This document shows, in pieces, positions 9,640-18,828 of a DNA stretch of 64,000 nucleotides. The DNA is from CAVVGZ01 sp963841845. GTDB lineage: Bacteria > Chloroflexota > Anaerolineae > Anaerolineales > Anaerolineaceae. Positions within the stretch are counted from its first letter, which is position 1; each line of letters starts with the position of its first letter. Both the position numbers and the translations under genes were made by a program. Location of the stretch: the NCBI GenBank assembly GCA_963841845.1, contig CAWJEG010000012.1, positions 248,001 through 312,000 on the forward strand, given 5' to 3'. The notes below the pieces were generated by a model that was not told where the DNA came from, did no database searches, and worked only from the letters and a program-made list of their open reading frames with translations.

Positions 9640-11256
9640 TTACTGACTTACTTGATGCAGCACTTGGGGAATTTGTTCGCATACATCTCCAGCCAATATA
9701 GAAGCGGGGTGTCCAACGATCAGCGTCGCCGATAAACCAGCTTGTGCATGAATCCAGGATCCTGCCCAGGCGGCAATAAAGGAATCTACTCCCTGAGCAC
9801 ATAATCCCATTATTATCCCGGCAAGGACATCACCCGTGCCTCCTTTTGCTAGTGCAGATGTGGCAATTGGGATAAAAGCACAATTTCCATCCGGATCAGC
9901 GATTATTGTTACTGCCCCTTTCAACACAACGATCTGGTTCCATTCCCTCGCATATTTTTCCACCAATTCAAGTCGATTCATCTGGATCGATTTTACATCC
10001 AACCCGGTTAACCTGGACATCTCACCTGGATGGGGGGTTAATATCGAGCGGGGTGGCAGGATTTCCGACCATCCAGAAATTTGGGATAAAAGGTTTAATC
10101 CATCTGCATCCAATATGAGTGATGGAAGGGTTACTTTTTCTTCATGAATTGCTTCCTTACCAGTAAGGAAGCCTATCCCCCCTTTTTTCTTTACAAGTTT
10201 ATCGCGAGAGATTAGATTCCTTAAAAAATCTCGTGTTGGCTCTTCCTTCCCCAAACCGGGTCCAACCAGTAAAGCGGTTGCCCGATCCAAATTCGCAAGG
10301 ACTATGTCCGCTGCATTTTCTGAGATCACTCCCATTTCATGCGGTAAGACGATCCAGGTCACTTCAGGAATACTACCCGCCAAGGCTCCCTGAATAAATC
10401 CTGGTACACAAAGTTGAACCAATCCTGTACCTATCCTGTAGGCAGATTTGGCAGCCAGCAAGGCTGCCCCGGGGTAATTGATTGATCCGGCAACAATTAA
10501 CCCGGTTCCGTATGTACCTTTATGGGAGTCCATTTTTCGTTTTGGTAGAACATTCTTGACAAGCTTTGAATCAACCACAAAACGTTTTATGGTTTTTATG
10601 GGGGGAAAATCTTCAGATATGCCAATATCCACCACCTGGAGATCCCCAAGTTTTTCAAAAGCCGGGAATTTCAGCATTCCTTGCTTAACTGCCCCCATGG
10701 TGACTGTGACATCTGCCCGAAGGCCTTCCATCGCCGCCTCTCCGCTATCACAATCCACCCCTGATGGACAATCCACCGCCACAACAAGGGGAAGTGGAGT
10801 TAGACTGGATATATGGGATAAATATTTTGCAAGGTCGATTTCAAGGGGCAAATGTGTTCCTGTGCCAAGTACACCATCAAGGAGGACATCGCTCCAGGAT
10901 ACCCAGGCATCCAATTTTTCTAAGGGCGGATGCTCCCCAAGGTCCATTACTTCTCCCTCCTCTTCAATGACTCTAGCCAACAATGGATCTTTGATGGGGC
11001 GGGATTTGAAAAGGACGACGTATGCTTTCCATCCATTTTTTTGCAGGTCCGAAAGAGCTACCAAAGTATCTCCCCCATTATTTCCTGAGCCAACCAATCC
11101 AATTACTTTCTTACCGCCTGATCCCGAATATTTTTCCTGGATAACTCTGGATAACCCCAGTCCAGCCTTCTCCATCATTAAAGAATAGGAAAGACCAGCT
11201 GCATCAGCTTGTTTTTCAATATTGCGCATTTCTTTAACACTCACAACTTTATTCAT
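9640..11256 (-). CDS. nnr: Bifunctional NAD(P)HX epimerase / dehydratase
   Basis: Cytoplasmic metabolite-repair enzyme that restores damaged, hydrated NAD(P)H. The N-terminal YjeF_N domain (about residues 1-220) is the NAD(P)HX epimerase and carries GLVGSGNNGGD. The C-terminal ribokinase-like domain (about residues 235-530) is the ADP-dependent NAD(P)HX dehydratase, with LLVGPGLGKEE, ILTPHPGEMSRL, VVLKGAVTIIA and the nucleotide-binding KGGTGDVLAG. Length 538 aa is normal for the fused bacterial form (older name YjeF). Divergent from the next gene; the terminator of the facing ytxH unit lies just beyond its end. Confidence 0.95.
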   Translation of the reverse strand: MNKVVSVKEMRNIEKQADAAGLSYSLMMEKAGLGLSRVIQEKYSGSGGKKVIGLVGSGNNGGDTLVALSDLQKNGWKAYVVLFKSRPIKDPLLARVIEEEGEVMDLGEHPPLEKLDAWVSWSDVLLDGVLGTGTHLPLEIDLAKYLSHISSLTPLPLVVAVDCPSGVDCDSGEAAMEGLRADVTVTMGAVKQGMLKFPAFEKLGDLQVVDIGISEDFPPIKTIKRFVVDSKLVKNVLPKRKMDSHKGTYGTGLIVAGSINYPGAALLAAKSAYRIGTGLVQLCVPGFIQGALAGSIPEVTWIVLPHEMGVISENAADIVLANLDRATALLVGPGLGKEEPTRDFLRNLISRDKLVKKKGGIGFLTGKEAIHEEKVTLPSLILDADGLNLLSQISGWSEILPPRSILTPHPGEMSRLTGLDVKSIQMNRLELVEKYAREWNQIVVLKGAVTIIADPDGNCAFIPIATSALAKGGTGDVLAGIIMGLCAQGVDSFIAAWAGSWIHAQAGLSATLIVGHPASILAGDVCEQIPQVLHQVSQ

Positions 11257-11339
11257 ATTAGAACCTCTTGAATCACTCGTCTTTGTTTATTGTACGATTA
11301 AGTACGCAAGTGTAATAGGTTATAGCCTGCTGCTTACGG

Positions 11340-11345
11340 TATAAT
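11340..11345 (+). promoter_or_regulatory. Possible -10 box for the membrane/spermidine-synthase-like gene
   Basis: A perfect TATAAT 33 bases upstream of ATG 11378. No good -35 box is seen at 16-18 bases, so this rests on one element only. Confidence 0.35.
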
Positions 11346-11377
11346 TTTTCCATTCCATTTTCTCTCAGGATTACCAG

Positions 11378-12931
11378 ATGCAAAAAATCCTATATTTGGC
11401 AGTTTTTGTCTCCGGAATGACCACCCTTGCCATTGAAATGGCTGCATCCCGTTTGCTGGGAAATGTATTTGGCACCAGCAATCTGGTCTGGGCGAGCATC
11501 ATCGGACTCATCCTGATCTACCTTGCCGTCGGTAACTATCTTGGTGGAATATTGGCAGATAAATATCCACGGTTCAGCACTTTTTTTATAATTCAGATTA
11601 TCTCTGCTGTTGCTATTGCCCTTGTACCAGTCATATCCAAACCCATATTACGGTTGTCTGCAAATGCTTTTGACCAGTTACAGCTCGGGGTGTTGTTTGG
11701 CTCATTTCTGACAGTATTCATCATTTTGTGTATTCCAATCATTTTACTTGGAACAATATCACCGTTTGCCATTAGGCTGGCAATAAATGACACTCAAACA
11801 GCCGGAAAGATATCCGGAAAAATATACGCTACGTCAACCCTGGGTTCGTTTGTTGGAGCCTTCCTCCCGGTGCTGGTCTTAATCCCGACCTTGGGCACAT
11901 ATCGTACTTTTCTGGTTCTTGCCGCTTTGCTTGCAGTTATGGGATTGGTTGGTTTAGGTTGGTCAAGCGGCAGAAAGGCTGCGCTTTATTACCTCTGGGC
12001 ACCTATCTTAATTTTTGCATTATCCATCTGGGGATTATCTGGCAATACAAAATCAACACCAGAGTTGATCTATGAGACGGAGTCTGAATACAACTATATC
12101 CAGGTGCTTGAAGTTGATGGGTACCGACTATTGCGATTAAACGAAGGTCAGGGAATCCATTCTGTTTTTCATCCAGAAATCATAAATTATTACGGCCCCT
12201 GGGAAATTATGCTTGTTGGGCCATTTTTTAATTCTGCTCCCTATCCAGTGGATCATGTAAATAAAATCGCCATTGTCGGATTAGCTGCAGGAACAACAGC
12301 CCGCCAGGCTTCCATCCTTTTTCCAGGGATCGAGATAGATGGTTTCGAAATCGATCCAAAGATTGTCGAGGTTGGACAAAAATATTTTGATATGAATCAG
12401 CCCAATCTAAACATAATCATCCAGGATGGTCGTTGGGGTTTAGAACAAACTGAAGGCAATTATGATCTCATCAGTATCGATGCCTATCGCCCGCCTTATA
12501 TTCCCTGGCACTTCACAACCAGGGAGTTTTTTGAACTGGTACGCCGGAAGCTTTCACCACAAGGAGTGATGGCTATCAACGTCGGCAGGTCGCCTGAGGA
12601 CCGAAGATTGGTTAATGCACTTGGAACTACCATCCGCGCAGTTTTCCCCAGTGTTCATGTAATGGATGTACCCAATTCCTTTAATACAATCATATTTGCT
12701 TCCGTCACGCCAACCTTCGAAAAGGATCTTGAATTGAATTATGCCAATTTATTAAATCAGCCGGAAATAAATCCTTTGCTGCTCGAATCAATCAAGACAA
12801 CCTTAGAAAATATGCAACCACAACCGGAACCCGGTCCGGTATTTACCGACGACCTGGCACCAGTAGAATGGATAACAAACAATATGGTGCTAAATTTCTT
12901 GTTCACCGGTGATAGGGAGGTATTAAATTGA
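11378..12931 (+). CDS. Fused membrane / spermidine-synthase-like protein
   Basis: A 517-aa protein with an N-terminal half of six to eight transmembrane helices (about residues 1-220; for example MTTLAIEMAASRLLGNVFG and SIIGLILIYLAVGNYLGGIL) joined to a spermidine-synthase-type Rossmann domain (about residues 225-510). The soluble part keeps the nucleotide-binding IAIVGLAAGTTARQA, the acidic FEIDPKIVEVG, and YDLISIDAY in the position of the polyamine-synthase catalytic Asp. Such fusions are common in bacteria, but polyamine synthesis has rarely been shown for them, so the substrate is unknown. The stop overlaps the start of the next gene (ATTGA), indicating translational coupling. Confidence 0.8.
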   Translation: MQKILYLAVFVSGMTTLAIEMAASRLLGNVFGTSNLVWASIIGLILIYLAVGNYLGGILADKYPRFSTFFIIQIISAVAIALVPVISKPILRLSANAFDQLQLGVLFGSFLTVFIILCIPIILLGTISPFAIRLAINDTQTAGKISGKIYATSTLGSFVGAFLPVLVLIPTLGTYRTFLVLAALLAVMGLVGLGWSSGRKAALYYLWAPILIFALSIWGLSGNTKSTPELIYETESEYNYIQVLEVDGYRLLRLNEGQGIHSVFHPEIINYYGPWEIMLVGPFFNSAPYPVDHVNKIAIVGLAAGTTARQASILFPGIEIDGFEIDPKIVEVGQKYFDMNQPNLNIIIQDGRWGLEQTEGNYDLISIDAYRPPYIPWHFTTREFFELVRRKLSPQGVMAINVGRSPEDRRLVNALGTTIRAVFPSVHVMDVPNSFNTIIFASVTPTFEKDLELNYANLLNQPEINPLLLESIKTTLENMQPQPEPGPVFTDDLAPVEWITNNMVLNFLFTGDREVLN

Positions 12932-13596
12932 ACCTTATTAGGCAATCTGCCTCATTATTTATCACGATTATCACTCCGCTGTTCTTAATCATGACAGCGG
13001 TCAATTTACTGATTACTCCCTACTTTGCATGGGTGGAATACAACCTCCCTGGTTTTCCAATAGATCCATATGGCTTAACCCACATGGAACGAATAGAAAT
13101 GTCAAAATTCGCCATTAATTATTTGCGAAACCAGGAAGGGGTGGAATACCTGGGAGATTTAATGTTTCGGGATGGAACCCCGCAATATAATGAACGCGAA
13201 CTGAGTCACATGGTGGATGTCAAAGTCCTGGTGAAACAAATGATCAGATTTTGGTATGTTAGCTTCGCAGCCATCTTTCTGATTTTGTTCTTTTCAATTT
13301 ATCAGGGTTGGAGGAATGAATTCCTGGCGGGTTTACTTAAAGGCGCATATCTCACGCTCGGATTGATCATCGCTATCCTGCTGGCTGTCTTCACAAATTT
13401 CAATGTTCTTTTTACTGGATTCCACAGGATTTTCTTTGAGGGAAGCACCTGGATTTTTAAATATTCAGATACCTTAATTCGTCTTTTTCCCCTGCGTTTC
13501 TGGCAGGATGCTTTCATTTTTGTGGGAGGATTCACCCTATTAGGGGCAGGCTTGATCATCCTGTTCAGCCCAAAGTTACGTGCACCCCAGGGGTAA
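12928..13596 (+). CDS. TIGR01906/DUF1461-like integral membrane protein
   Basis: A 222-aa membrane protein with four predicted helices: one N-terminal (LFITIITPLFLIMTAVNLLI), two central (WYVSFAAIFLILFFSIYQ and YLTLGLIIAILLAVF), and one C-terminal (FIFVGGFTLLGAGLIILF). The extracytoplasmic segment between helices 1 and 2 has the family-like INYLRNQEGVEYLGDLMF and a HMVDVK motif. This matches the TIGR01906/DUF1461 family, whose function is not known. The TTG start overlaps the stop of the upstream gene, so the pair is probably made together and may act together. Confidence 0.72.
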   Translation: MNLIRQSASLFITIITPLFLIMTAVNLLITPYFAWVEYNLPGFPIDPYGLTHMERIEMSKFAINYLRNQEGVEYLGDLMFRDGTPQYNERELSHMVDVKVLVKQMIRFWYVSFAAIFLILFFSIYQGWRNEFLAGLLKGAYLTLGLIIAILLAVFTNFNVLFTGFHRIFFEGSTWIFKYSDTLIRLFPLRFWQDAFIFVGGFTLLGAGLIILFSPKLRAPQG

Positions 13597-13661
13597 TTCG
13601 ATATTAAACCAATAAAATGGGGATGCGTTCCCATGTTATTAGTCCATGTTTTCAATCAATT

Positions 13662-14975
13662 CTATTTGAGAGCCTGGCAGACAGATTCGTCATATACCAT
13701 ATAGGATGTTTCAAAGCGTGTAACCCACTCACCACTGCCGTGTATTTTATGATTGATGAGGTTGTGGAGGAGTCTGGCTGGATCTGGTGCTTCCCATTCG
13801 CTGCCTTCTAAACCTCCATCCAGACCGACCTGGGATAACTCGGAAGCCTCCCAAACAGGGGTATTGAGTGGAACGAAATGCACCCAGCTTTGACCGGGTT
13901 TTAGCGGGAAAGGTTCCCCATTTTCATCAATGAACCGGATCGGGCGAAGTTTTCCGGTTGACTTCTCATAATCTTCATTCTTCGTTGTCCAAAAAATCCG
14001 GTACAACTGGCCATCCCTGAGCAGAATCGCAGGCGCCTTATCGATATACATCAGATCAAGGTCAAAGGCTGTTTCGGTACAGAATCGATGGTTGGTAAAA
14101 AGGATCACAACATTTTCATAGGATAAGGGCTCGCCATTTAAGCGATCTGTCGCCTGGATGAATGTTTCTCCATCGGCATCATCCTGGTACCTATTATAGG
14201 ATCCCGTGTCTTGTGAATACTGCCAGACCACCTGGTCGATCGAGTTATACATAAACCATAAACGGGGAGCCGGTAGTCCGTTTGAAGGTGGTTCCAGGGT
14301 AAATTGGTTGACCTGCATACTCTCTGGATCAACTTCCTGCTTCGTGGATTTCGCCATGTCTTCTATCGCAGCCACCGGAATCATGGCACTATTAATATCA
14401 TCCTCTTCCGTACCATAAATATTAGTAAATTGGTTGAGGTTTTTCAAAACCCCTTTATAGCCGGAAGCCATCACAAGAAAACCATTATAGGATTTCTGCA
14501 GGTGATCGTATGGCAGCCTCCCCGACCTGATTGGACCAATGGTAACCTGGTTCGAATCGTCATTGTCGGAATTGCTGTTGTCGGAATCCTCTGGTTTGAG
14601 TTCCTCCGTATCAATTGTAGGAAAATCTCCATAAAATAGGGCAAGAAATCGGCTCATGCCTTCACCAATAAATAACTCAAACACCAATGGACTGAATGAT
14701 AAACCGGCTTGTGGACGGGAGGAAGCAGGCCAGTTTGTAATTGAAACCAATGCAGGTGGAAGCACCAAATTATCCGGATTTTTAATCACCAACCCGGTCA
14801 ATGGATTTACATCCTCAGGTAGTTTTACATTTTTGGAAGAGTCTGGATTATTCAACCTGTGGGATGTTTGTTCTATGATACCCCCCATGGAAATTTCAAA
14901 TCCTGGTAGGAAAGCACTCACGAACACCACAATGAGCCCTGCTGACAGAATTATTCTTATTCTATTGAACGACAT
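13662..14975 (-). CDS. DUF3048 (YerB-like) extracytoplasmic protein
   Basis: A 437-aa exported protein. A hydrophobic N-terminal segment (IILSAGLIVVFVSAFLPG) is followed by the DUF3048 opening motif NPLTGLVIKNPDNLVLPPAL and SRPQAGLSFSPLVFE, typical of YerB-like proteins. Further family features are IGPIRSGRLPYDHL and a C-terminal PGQSWVHFVPLN. Many relatives are lipoproteins, but no lipobox Cys is present here. A Ser/Asn/Asp-rich insert (EDSDNSNSDNDDSN) interrupts the first domain. Function is unknown for the family. It is convergent with the DUF1461-like gene. Confidence 0.8.
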   Translation of the reverse strand: MSFNRIRIILSAGLIVVFVSAFLPGFEISMGGIIEQTSHRLNNPDSSKNVKLPEDVNPLTGLVIKNPDNLVLPPALVSITNWPASSRPQAGLSFSPLVFELFIGEGMSRFLALFYGDFPTIDTEELKPEDSDNSNSDNDDSNQVTIGPIRSGRLPYDHLQKSYNGFLVMASGYKGVLKNLNQFTNIYGTEEDDINSAMIPVAAIEDMAKSTKQEVDPESMQVNQFTLEPPSNGLPAPRLWFMYNSIDQVVWQYSQDTGSYNRYQDDADGETFIQATDRLNGEPLSYENVVILFTNHRFCTETAFDLDLMYIDKAPAILLRDGQLYRIFWTTKNEDYEKSTGKLRPIRFIDENGEPFPLKPGQSWVHFVPLNTPVWEASELSQVGLDGGLEGSEWEAPDPARLLHNLINHKIHGSGEWVTRFETSYMVYDESVCQALK

Positions 14976-15133
14976 AAGGTATCTCCCATAATCAGGGTAA
15001 TTTCCAATTTAGGAACAGGTTTCTCGTTTCGGGATTGTACCATATGTTCTTGTCAAGGGTATTTTCTGAATGACCTATACCAGGATTAAGAGCGCAAGAT
15101 TAAATGAGTGGGGTTTTTGCGTCGGACAGAATT

Positions 15134-15826
15134 CTATATTCTATTTTGCACGGGCTGCAGAATGAGCAATTTATCATGCTTGGATGCCCTCATAACAAAA
15201 TTAAAACTATCCAATTTTGAACAACATTCAAGATCATCATTCAATTTTAGCAGAATCTCAGGTTGTGAGCTAATTTTCTCGGGTCTCCATGAACTGACAA
15301 TTGATAAATAATCGGAGGGATCAGCTGCATTACCATTGAGTGAATCTATAAAATAATCAGCACAGGCTTTGTCTTCCAGGCCGCTTGAATCGGAATGAAC
15401 ACCCGTCATCAAAAAATTAACACTCTCCGGTCGATTGTCGTGCAAGTATTGAATTGTCGCTCCTGCATTGACAAACGCCCCGGCAAGCAGCATAGGCGTA
15501 TCGCCGTAAGCTACCATCCCCTGTGTACCGGCGGTTGTCCTCTGGATAATCGTTTTTCCAGTGAGATTTCTCGTACGGAGTTCGCTTGGAGAATTCCAAA
15601 GATCAAATCCTTCAATTGGCAAACCATTTGTTTCCCCTAACAGGAGAGCATCCGCAAAATCGCCCTTTAATTGGAAGGCTTCTTGAACAGTCCTGACAAG
15701 GATAATTTTTTGTGCCCCAGCAGAAAATGCGTAAGCCGCTGTAGTAAATGCCCTGCAAACATCAATCACCACGGCGGCTTCGGTTTTTGCTACTGGTTCC
15801 TGGAGAATTGTCTTAAAGAACTTCAT
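15134..15826 (-). CDS. comB: ComB-family 2-phosphosulfolactate phosphatase-like protein
   Basis: A 230-aa ComB-family protein. The family enzyme hydrolyses 2-phosphosulfolactate to sulfolactate in coenzyme M synthesis. Recognisable motifs are AVVIDVCRAFTTAAYAFSAGA near the N terminus, LLLGETNGLPIEGFDLWNSP, and the strongly conserved TGKTIIQRTTAGTQG with GAFVNAGAT after it. Bacteria outside the methanogens often carry ComB without the rest of the pathway, so the true substrate here is uncertain. It lies 63 bases downstream of apgM on the same strand and is likely co-transcribed with it. Confidence 0.82.
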   Translation of the reverse strand: MKFFKTILQEPVAKTEAAVVIDVCRAFTTAAYAFSAGAQKIILVRTVQEAFQLKGDFADALLLGETNGLPIEGFDLWNSPSELRTRNLTGKTIIQRTTAGTQGMVAYGDTPMLLAGAFVNAGATIQYLHDNRPESVNFLMTGVHSDSSGLEDKACADYFIDSLNGNAADPSDYLSIVSSWRPEKISSQPEILLKLNDDLECCSKLDSFNFVMRASKHDKLLILQPVQNRI

Positions 15827-15889
15827 TAATTAATTACAACCCTGATTTTCCTGATTGGGATGACTCGCAATTTCCAAACCCTGTAGAAA

Positions 15890-17098
15890 TCAGGCTCCAA
15901 ATTTAATCAATCGGTTGGCGTGTGCCAGGGCAAGTGACATAACATTAATCGAAAATATATTCCCTAATCCTCCCTGGGAACAGGCACGCTCACCAAAATA
16001 TGATTGTGAATCCGGCCTGACTGTTGCTGGTGCCCAAAGAAGGAATGGCACTGGATGCCATGAATGGCTTTTTAATTTTGCAGGTGTAGAATGATCTCCA
16101 GTAATTATTAATACATCCGGTTTAAGCTGGAGCAGTTCAGGAAGCGCCTGATCTACCCCCTCGATAATCTTGACTTTCCCATCAAAGTTGCCATCCTCTC
16201 CATAACTGTCTGTCTTCTTGATGTGAATGAAGAAGAAATCATAATCTTTCCATGCTCTTGCAACTGCCGAAAACTCATCCGATGGTGTTTCCCCCTCAAA
16301 TTGAATGACATCCATCCCAACCAACTCTGCAACCCCCCGGTACATGGGATAAACCGCCACACAGGCTGCCCGTAAACCGTAAACATCTTTGTAACTGGGA
16401 AGTCCTGGATCTGTGGCATATCCACGAATGGTAAGGGCATTGGCTTTGGGTTGGTCAGCTAAAATTTTCCTCGCCTTGGTAATCCATAAATTAAAAAGAT
16501 CTGCCGTTCTTTCTGCATCAGGATTTTTCGCCTTTACCTGCATTGGAGCAACTCCTGTCCGCTGCGGATCCGTTTCATAAAGTTCAGGCGACAAATTCTT
16601 TCCGCGCATGACAAGTGCAAATCGATACTCCTTCACATGTTTAATTTCAGTTTCAACACCTTCAATTTTTATAGGTTTGAGTTTCTCAACCAATGCTGCT
16701 CCAACTTCGCTTGGTATCCTTCCTGCTCTCCTATCAGATATTTTTCCAAGCGCATCAACTGTGCAGAAATTTCCACGGACGGCGACATCCCCTTTGTGAA
16801 CATCCACACCAACCCCTATGGCTTCCAAAACACCCCGTCCAACCTCATGCTCCACTGGATCAATTCCAAATAATCCAAGATGTGCAGGACCAGAACCAGG
16901 GGTGATTCCGGGGCCGATTGGATTAATTTGGCCTAGTATGCCCTCTTTAGCAAGACGATCCATATTTGGGGTCTTTGCCGTTTCCAGTTCCGTCAAACCA
17001 TCTAGGGTCATTGGTAATCCACCCAGGCCATCCATTACCATCAGTACTATTTTTGTATCTGCGCCGGTTGTTAATGCAGAAATTTGTTCTAGTTTCAT
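15890..17098 (-). CDS. apgM: Cofactor-independent phosphoglycerate mutase, archaeal type
   Basis: ApgM interconverts 3- and 2-phosphoglycerate in glycolysis and gluconeogenesis without 2,3-bisphosphoglycerate. It belongs to the alkaline-phosphatase superfamily: metal-binding KIVLMVMDGLGG near the N terminus, TPGSGPAHLGLFGIDP (nucleophile region), RGNFCTVD, and the C-terminal metal site ITGDHSTPAKLKSHSWHPVP. At 402 aa it is the length of the archaeal (aPGAM) class, clearly shorter than the ~510-aa bacterial GpmI. GAGGT lies upstream of ATG 17098. This type is patchy in bacteria, so vertical inheritance versus old transfer cannot be judged from one sequence. Confidence 0.93.
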   Translation of the reverse strand: MKLEQISALTTGADTKIVLMVMDGLGGLPMTLDGLTELETAKTPNMDRLAKEGILGQINPIGPGITPGSGPAHLGLFGIDPVEHEVGRGVLEAIGVGVDVHKGDVAVRGNFCTVDALGKISDRRAGRIPSEVGAALVEKLKPIKIEGVETEIKHVKEYRFALVMRGKNLSPELYETDPQRTGVAPMQVKAKNPDAERTADLFNLWITKARKILADQPKANALTIRGYATDPGLPSYKDVYGLRAACVAVYPMYRGVAELVGMDVIQFEGETPSDEFSAVARAWKDYDFFFIHIKKTDSYGEDGNFDGKVKIIEGVDQALPELLQLKPDVLIITGDHSTPAKLKSHSWHPVPFLLWAPATVRPDSQSYFGERACSQGGLGNIFSINVMSLALAHANRLIKFGA

Positions 17099-17145
17099 AA
17101 TAGACCTCTTATTTATTTATGACTTTTATTAAATTTTAACCTAAA

Positions 17146-18302
17146 TTATGCGCTTATTCCAGAATTGATAGTGTTTTCTAATTTAATGTCAGGTATTCTA
17201 GGGGGATTTTCCAGATCTTGCGATGGATCAAAGAGATGGATTCGATCCATATCTAGGATTACCTGTACTTTCTCCCCCAGAGGAAAATGGCATTCCGGAT
17301 CCATCCTGGCAATAAATCTATCTTTCCCACTTAACATAAAATGAATACATTCCCCGGCTAACAATTGTGTAGCTTCAACTTTGATATCGATTGCTGCCCC
17401 ATGATTTTTATCTGGCGGGCAGCTGGGATGGTAGATATCTTCAGGTCTGATCCCAAGGATCAGCCGTTTCCCCAGATATGGCTGCAGCCATTTCGTGGTA
17501 ATCTGGTGATAATTTTATCGAGAAAGAATTAGCTTTAATTGATATTCCTTTTTCGGTTTGGCGAATTAAAACATCAAAAAAATTCATTGCCGGAGAACCA
17601 ACCAATTTAGCTACATATAAATTATTTGGTTGCGAATAAATATTCTCCGGAGAATCCAAATTGTTGAAATATCCCGTTGTTTAGAACAACTATTTTTGTG
17701 GCAATCCGCATTGCTTCCATTGGATTGGAACACGCGTATATGAATAATGATTGGGACGCTCGGTGAATTTGCTTGATCAGGTCATAGGGAATTGGGATAT
17801 TTTCGGACAACGATTGCGGCAAACAAGAATTGATTATTGTAACCGGTTTTTTTGTGAGGATTGCCTGGCCGAACGCAACCCTACTTTGTTGCCTTGGTGA
17901 AATTTTCCCAAGTTTATCCTTTAGATGTTTGTGGATGCGCAGTAATTGGGCCGTCTCCACAACCCGGTTATTGATTTCGCTCTCCATAAGTTTGTGAGGA
18001 TAAAGGGGTAATGCCAGATTCTCAAAAACGGTTAATCCTGGATGGAGTGTGAGTACTCCAAAAAATCCTGGTATTCTGCGATTTATTTGCCCGGACGGAT
18101 TAATAATTGATCCGTTAAAATCGATTCTCCCGTGGGATACATCCTCAACACCTGCAATTAATCGCAAGGCTGTCATATTTCCGCACCCATGTGGACCAAG
18201 GAATACAAGAAATTCGTTTGCATCAACGGATAAATTCAGATCAGATAATAACCGTTGACCTCCGACAGCTCTTGTTACCTGGTCAAAGATGAGTTGTGGC
18301 AT
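17146..18302 (-). pseudogene. Degenerate UgpC/MalK-type sugar ABC ATPase
   Basis: Remnant of a sugar-importer ATPase in three overlapping frames (18302-17622, 17659-17441, then to 17146). The family scaffold is plain: LRLIAGVEDVSHGRI, VFENLALPL, YSQPNNLYVAKLVGSPAMNFF, LGIRPEDI and a TOBE-like C-terminal domain ending HLFDPSQ. Every catalytic motif is lost: Walker A reads GPHGCGNMTA (Lys to Asn), the Q-loop Gln is Gly (FFGVLTLHPGL), the signature is ISPRQQSR instead of LSGGQ, Walker B is VTIINSCLP instead of a DEP box, and the switch His is Ser (YACSNPMEAM). Frames break near 17655 and 17505. No permease or binding-protein gene is adjacent. Confidence 0.85.
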
Positions 18303-18828
18303 TGGTAAAGCCGCCTTTAAGGAAAAGATATTCTAGAATTATAGATGGAATTTTTATATAAACGATAATCCAGCGTTTGTTAATTGATATATCATAATCT
18401 ATTTGATGATTTATTTTCGAAACATAGTTTTGACTCAATTTTGCCCGTCGTGAGAATACTTTTCCCGCTGTATGTTTTGAAGACTATTATTTTTATATTG
18501 TGGGCAAAATACATTACACCTATTGACAAAACGGGGTTAAATACTATATCATAGGTAGATGCCGGACTTGGAAGATTATCTTAATATTAAATCCACATCC
18601 AGAAGCGTTTTAATAAATGCCCTGCTGGATGAAGGCTCGTTCCCAAGATCAACCCCATATCTATAATCATACAAGGTAAGCAAATACAGGAAAACCTTCC
18701 TGTTAGATTACTTGTAATTGACAAGGAGGTAACATCAAATAAACCACACTAATAATCAACATCAATAAGATTTGTGAACATATTAGAGAGATTACGCCAT
18801 AACAAAACACATATGAGGAGAAGGATAA
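18303..18828. other. 526-base intergenic region upstream of the liv operon
   Basis: It separates the leftward ABC ATPase remnant from livK. It is AT-rich, and the first ~220 bases show nothing I recognise. The right part holds the liv promoter candidate and a leader of about 270 bases that contains a perfect 7-bp hairpin (18686-18703). A 35-codon reading frame from ATG 18559 lies at the very start of the predicted transcript, without a ribosome-binding site. No known riboswitch is recognised. Confidence 0.5.
18523..18552 (+). promoter_or_regulatory. Probable promoter of the liv operon
   Basis: Consensus -35 TTGACA at 18523-18528, followed by TATATC at 18545-18550 (16-base spacer) or TATCAT at 18547-18552 (18-base spacer). 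Transcription would start near 18558, giving a leader of about 270 bases before livK. Confidence 0.6.

Noticed and set aside
10478..11188. Plus-strand ORF of 236 codons opposite the NAD(P)HX repair gene
   Set aside because: Long but antisense to a clear conserved gene; its composition is that of a shadow frame rich in Ser, Pro and Arg.
18559..18666. 35-codon leader peptide upstream of livK
   Set aside because: It would begin at the transcription start itself, has no ribosome-binding site and no excess of branched-chain codons.
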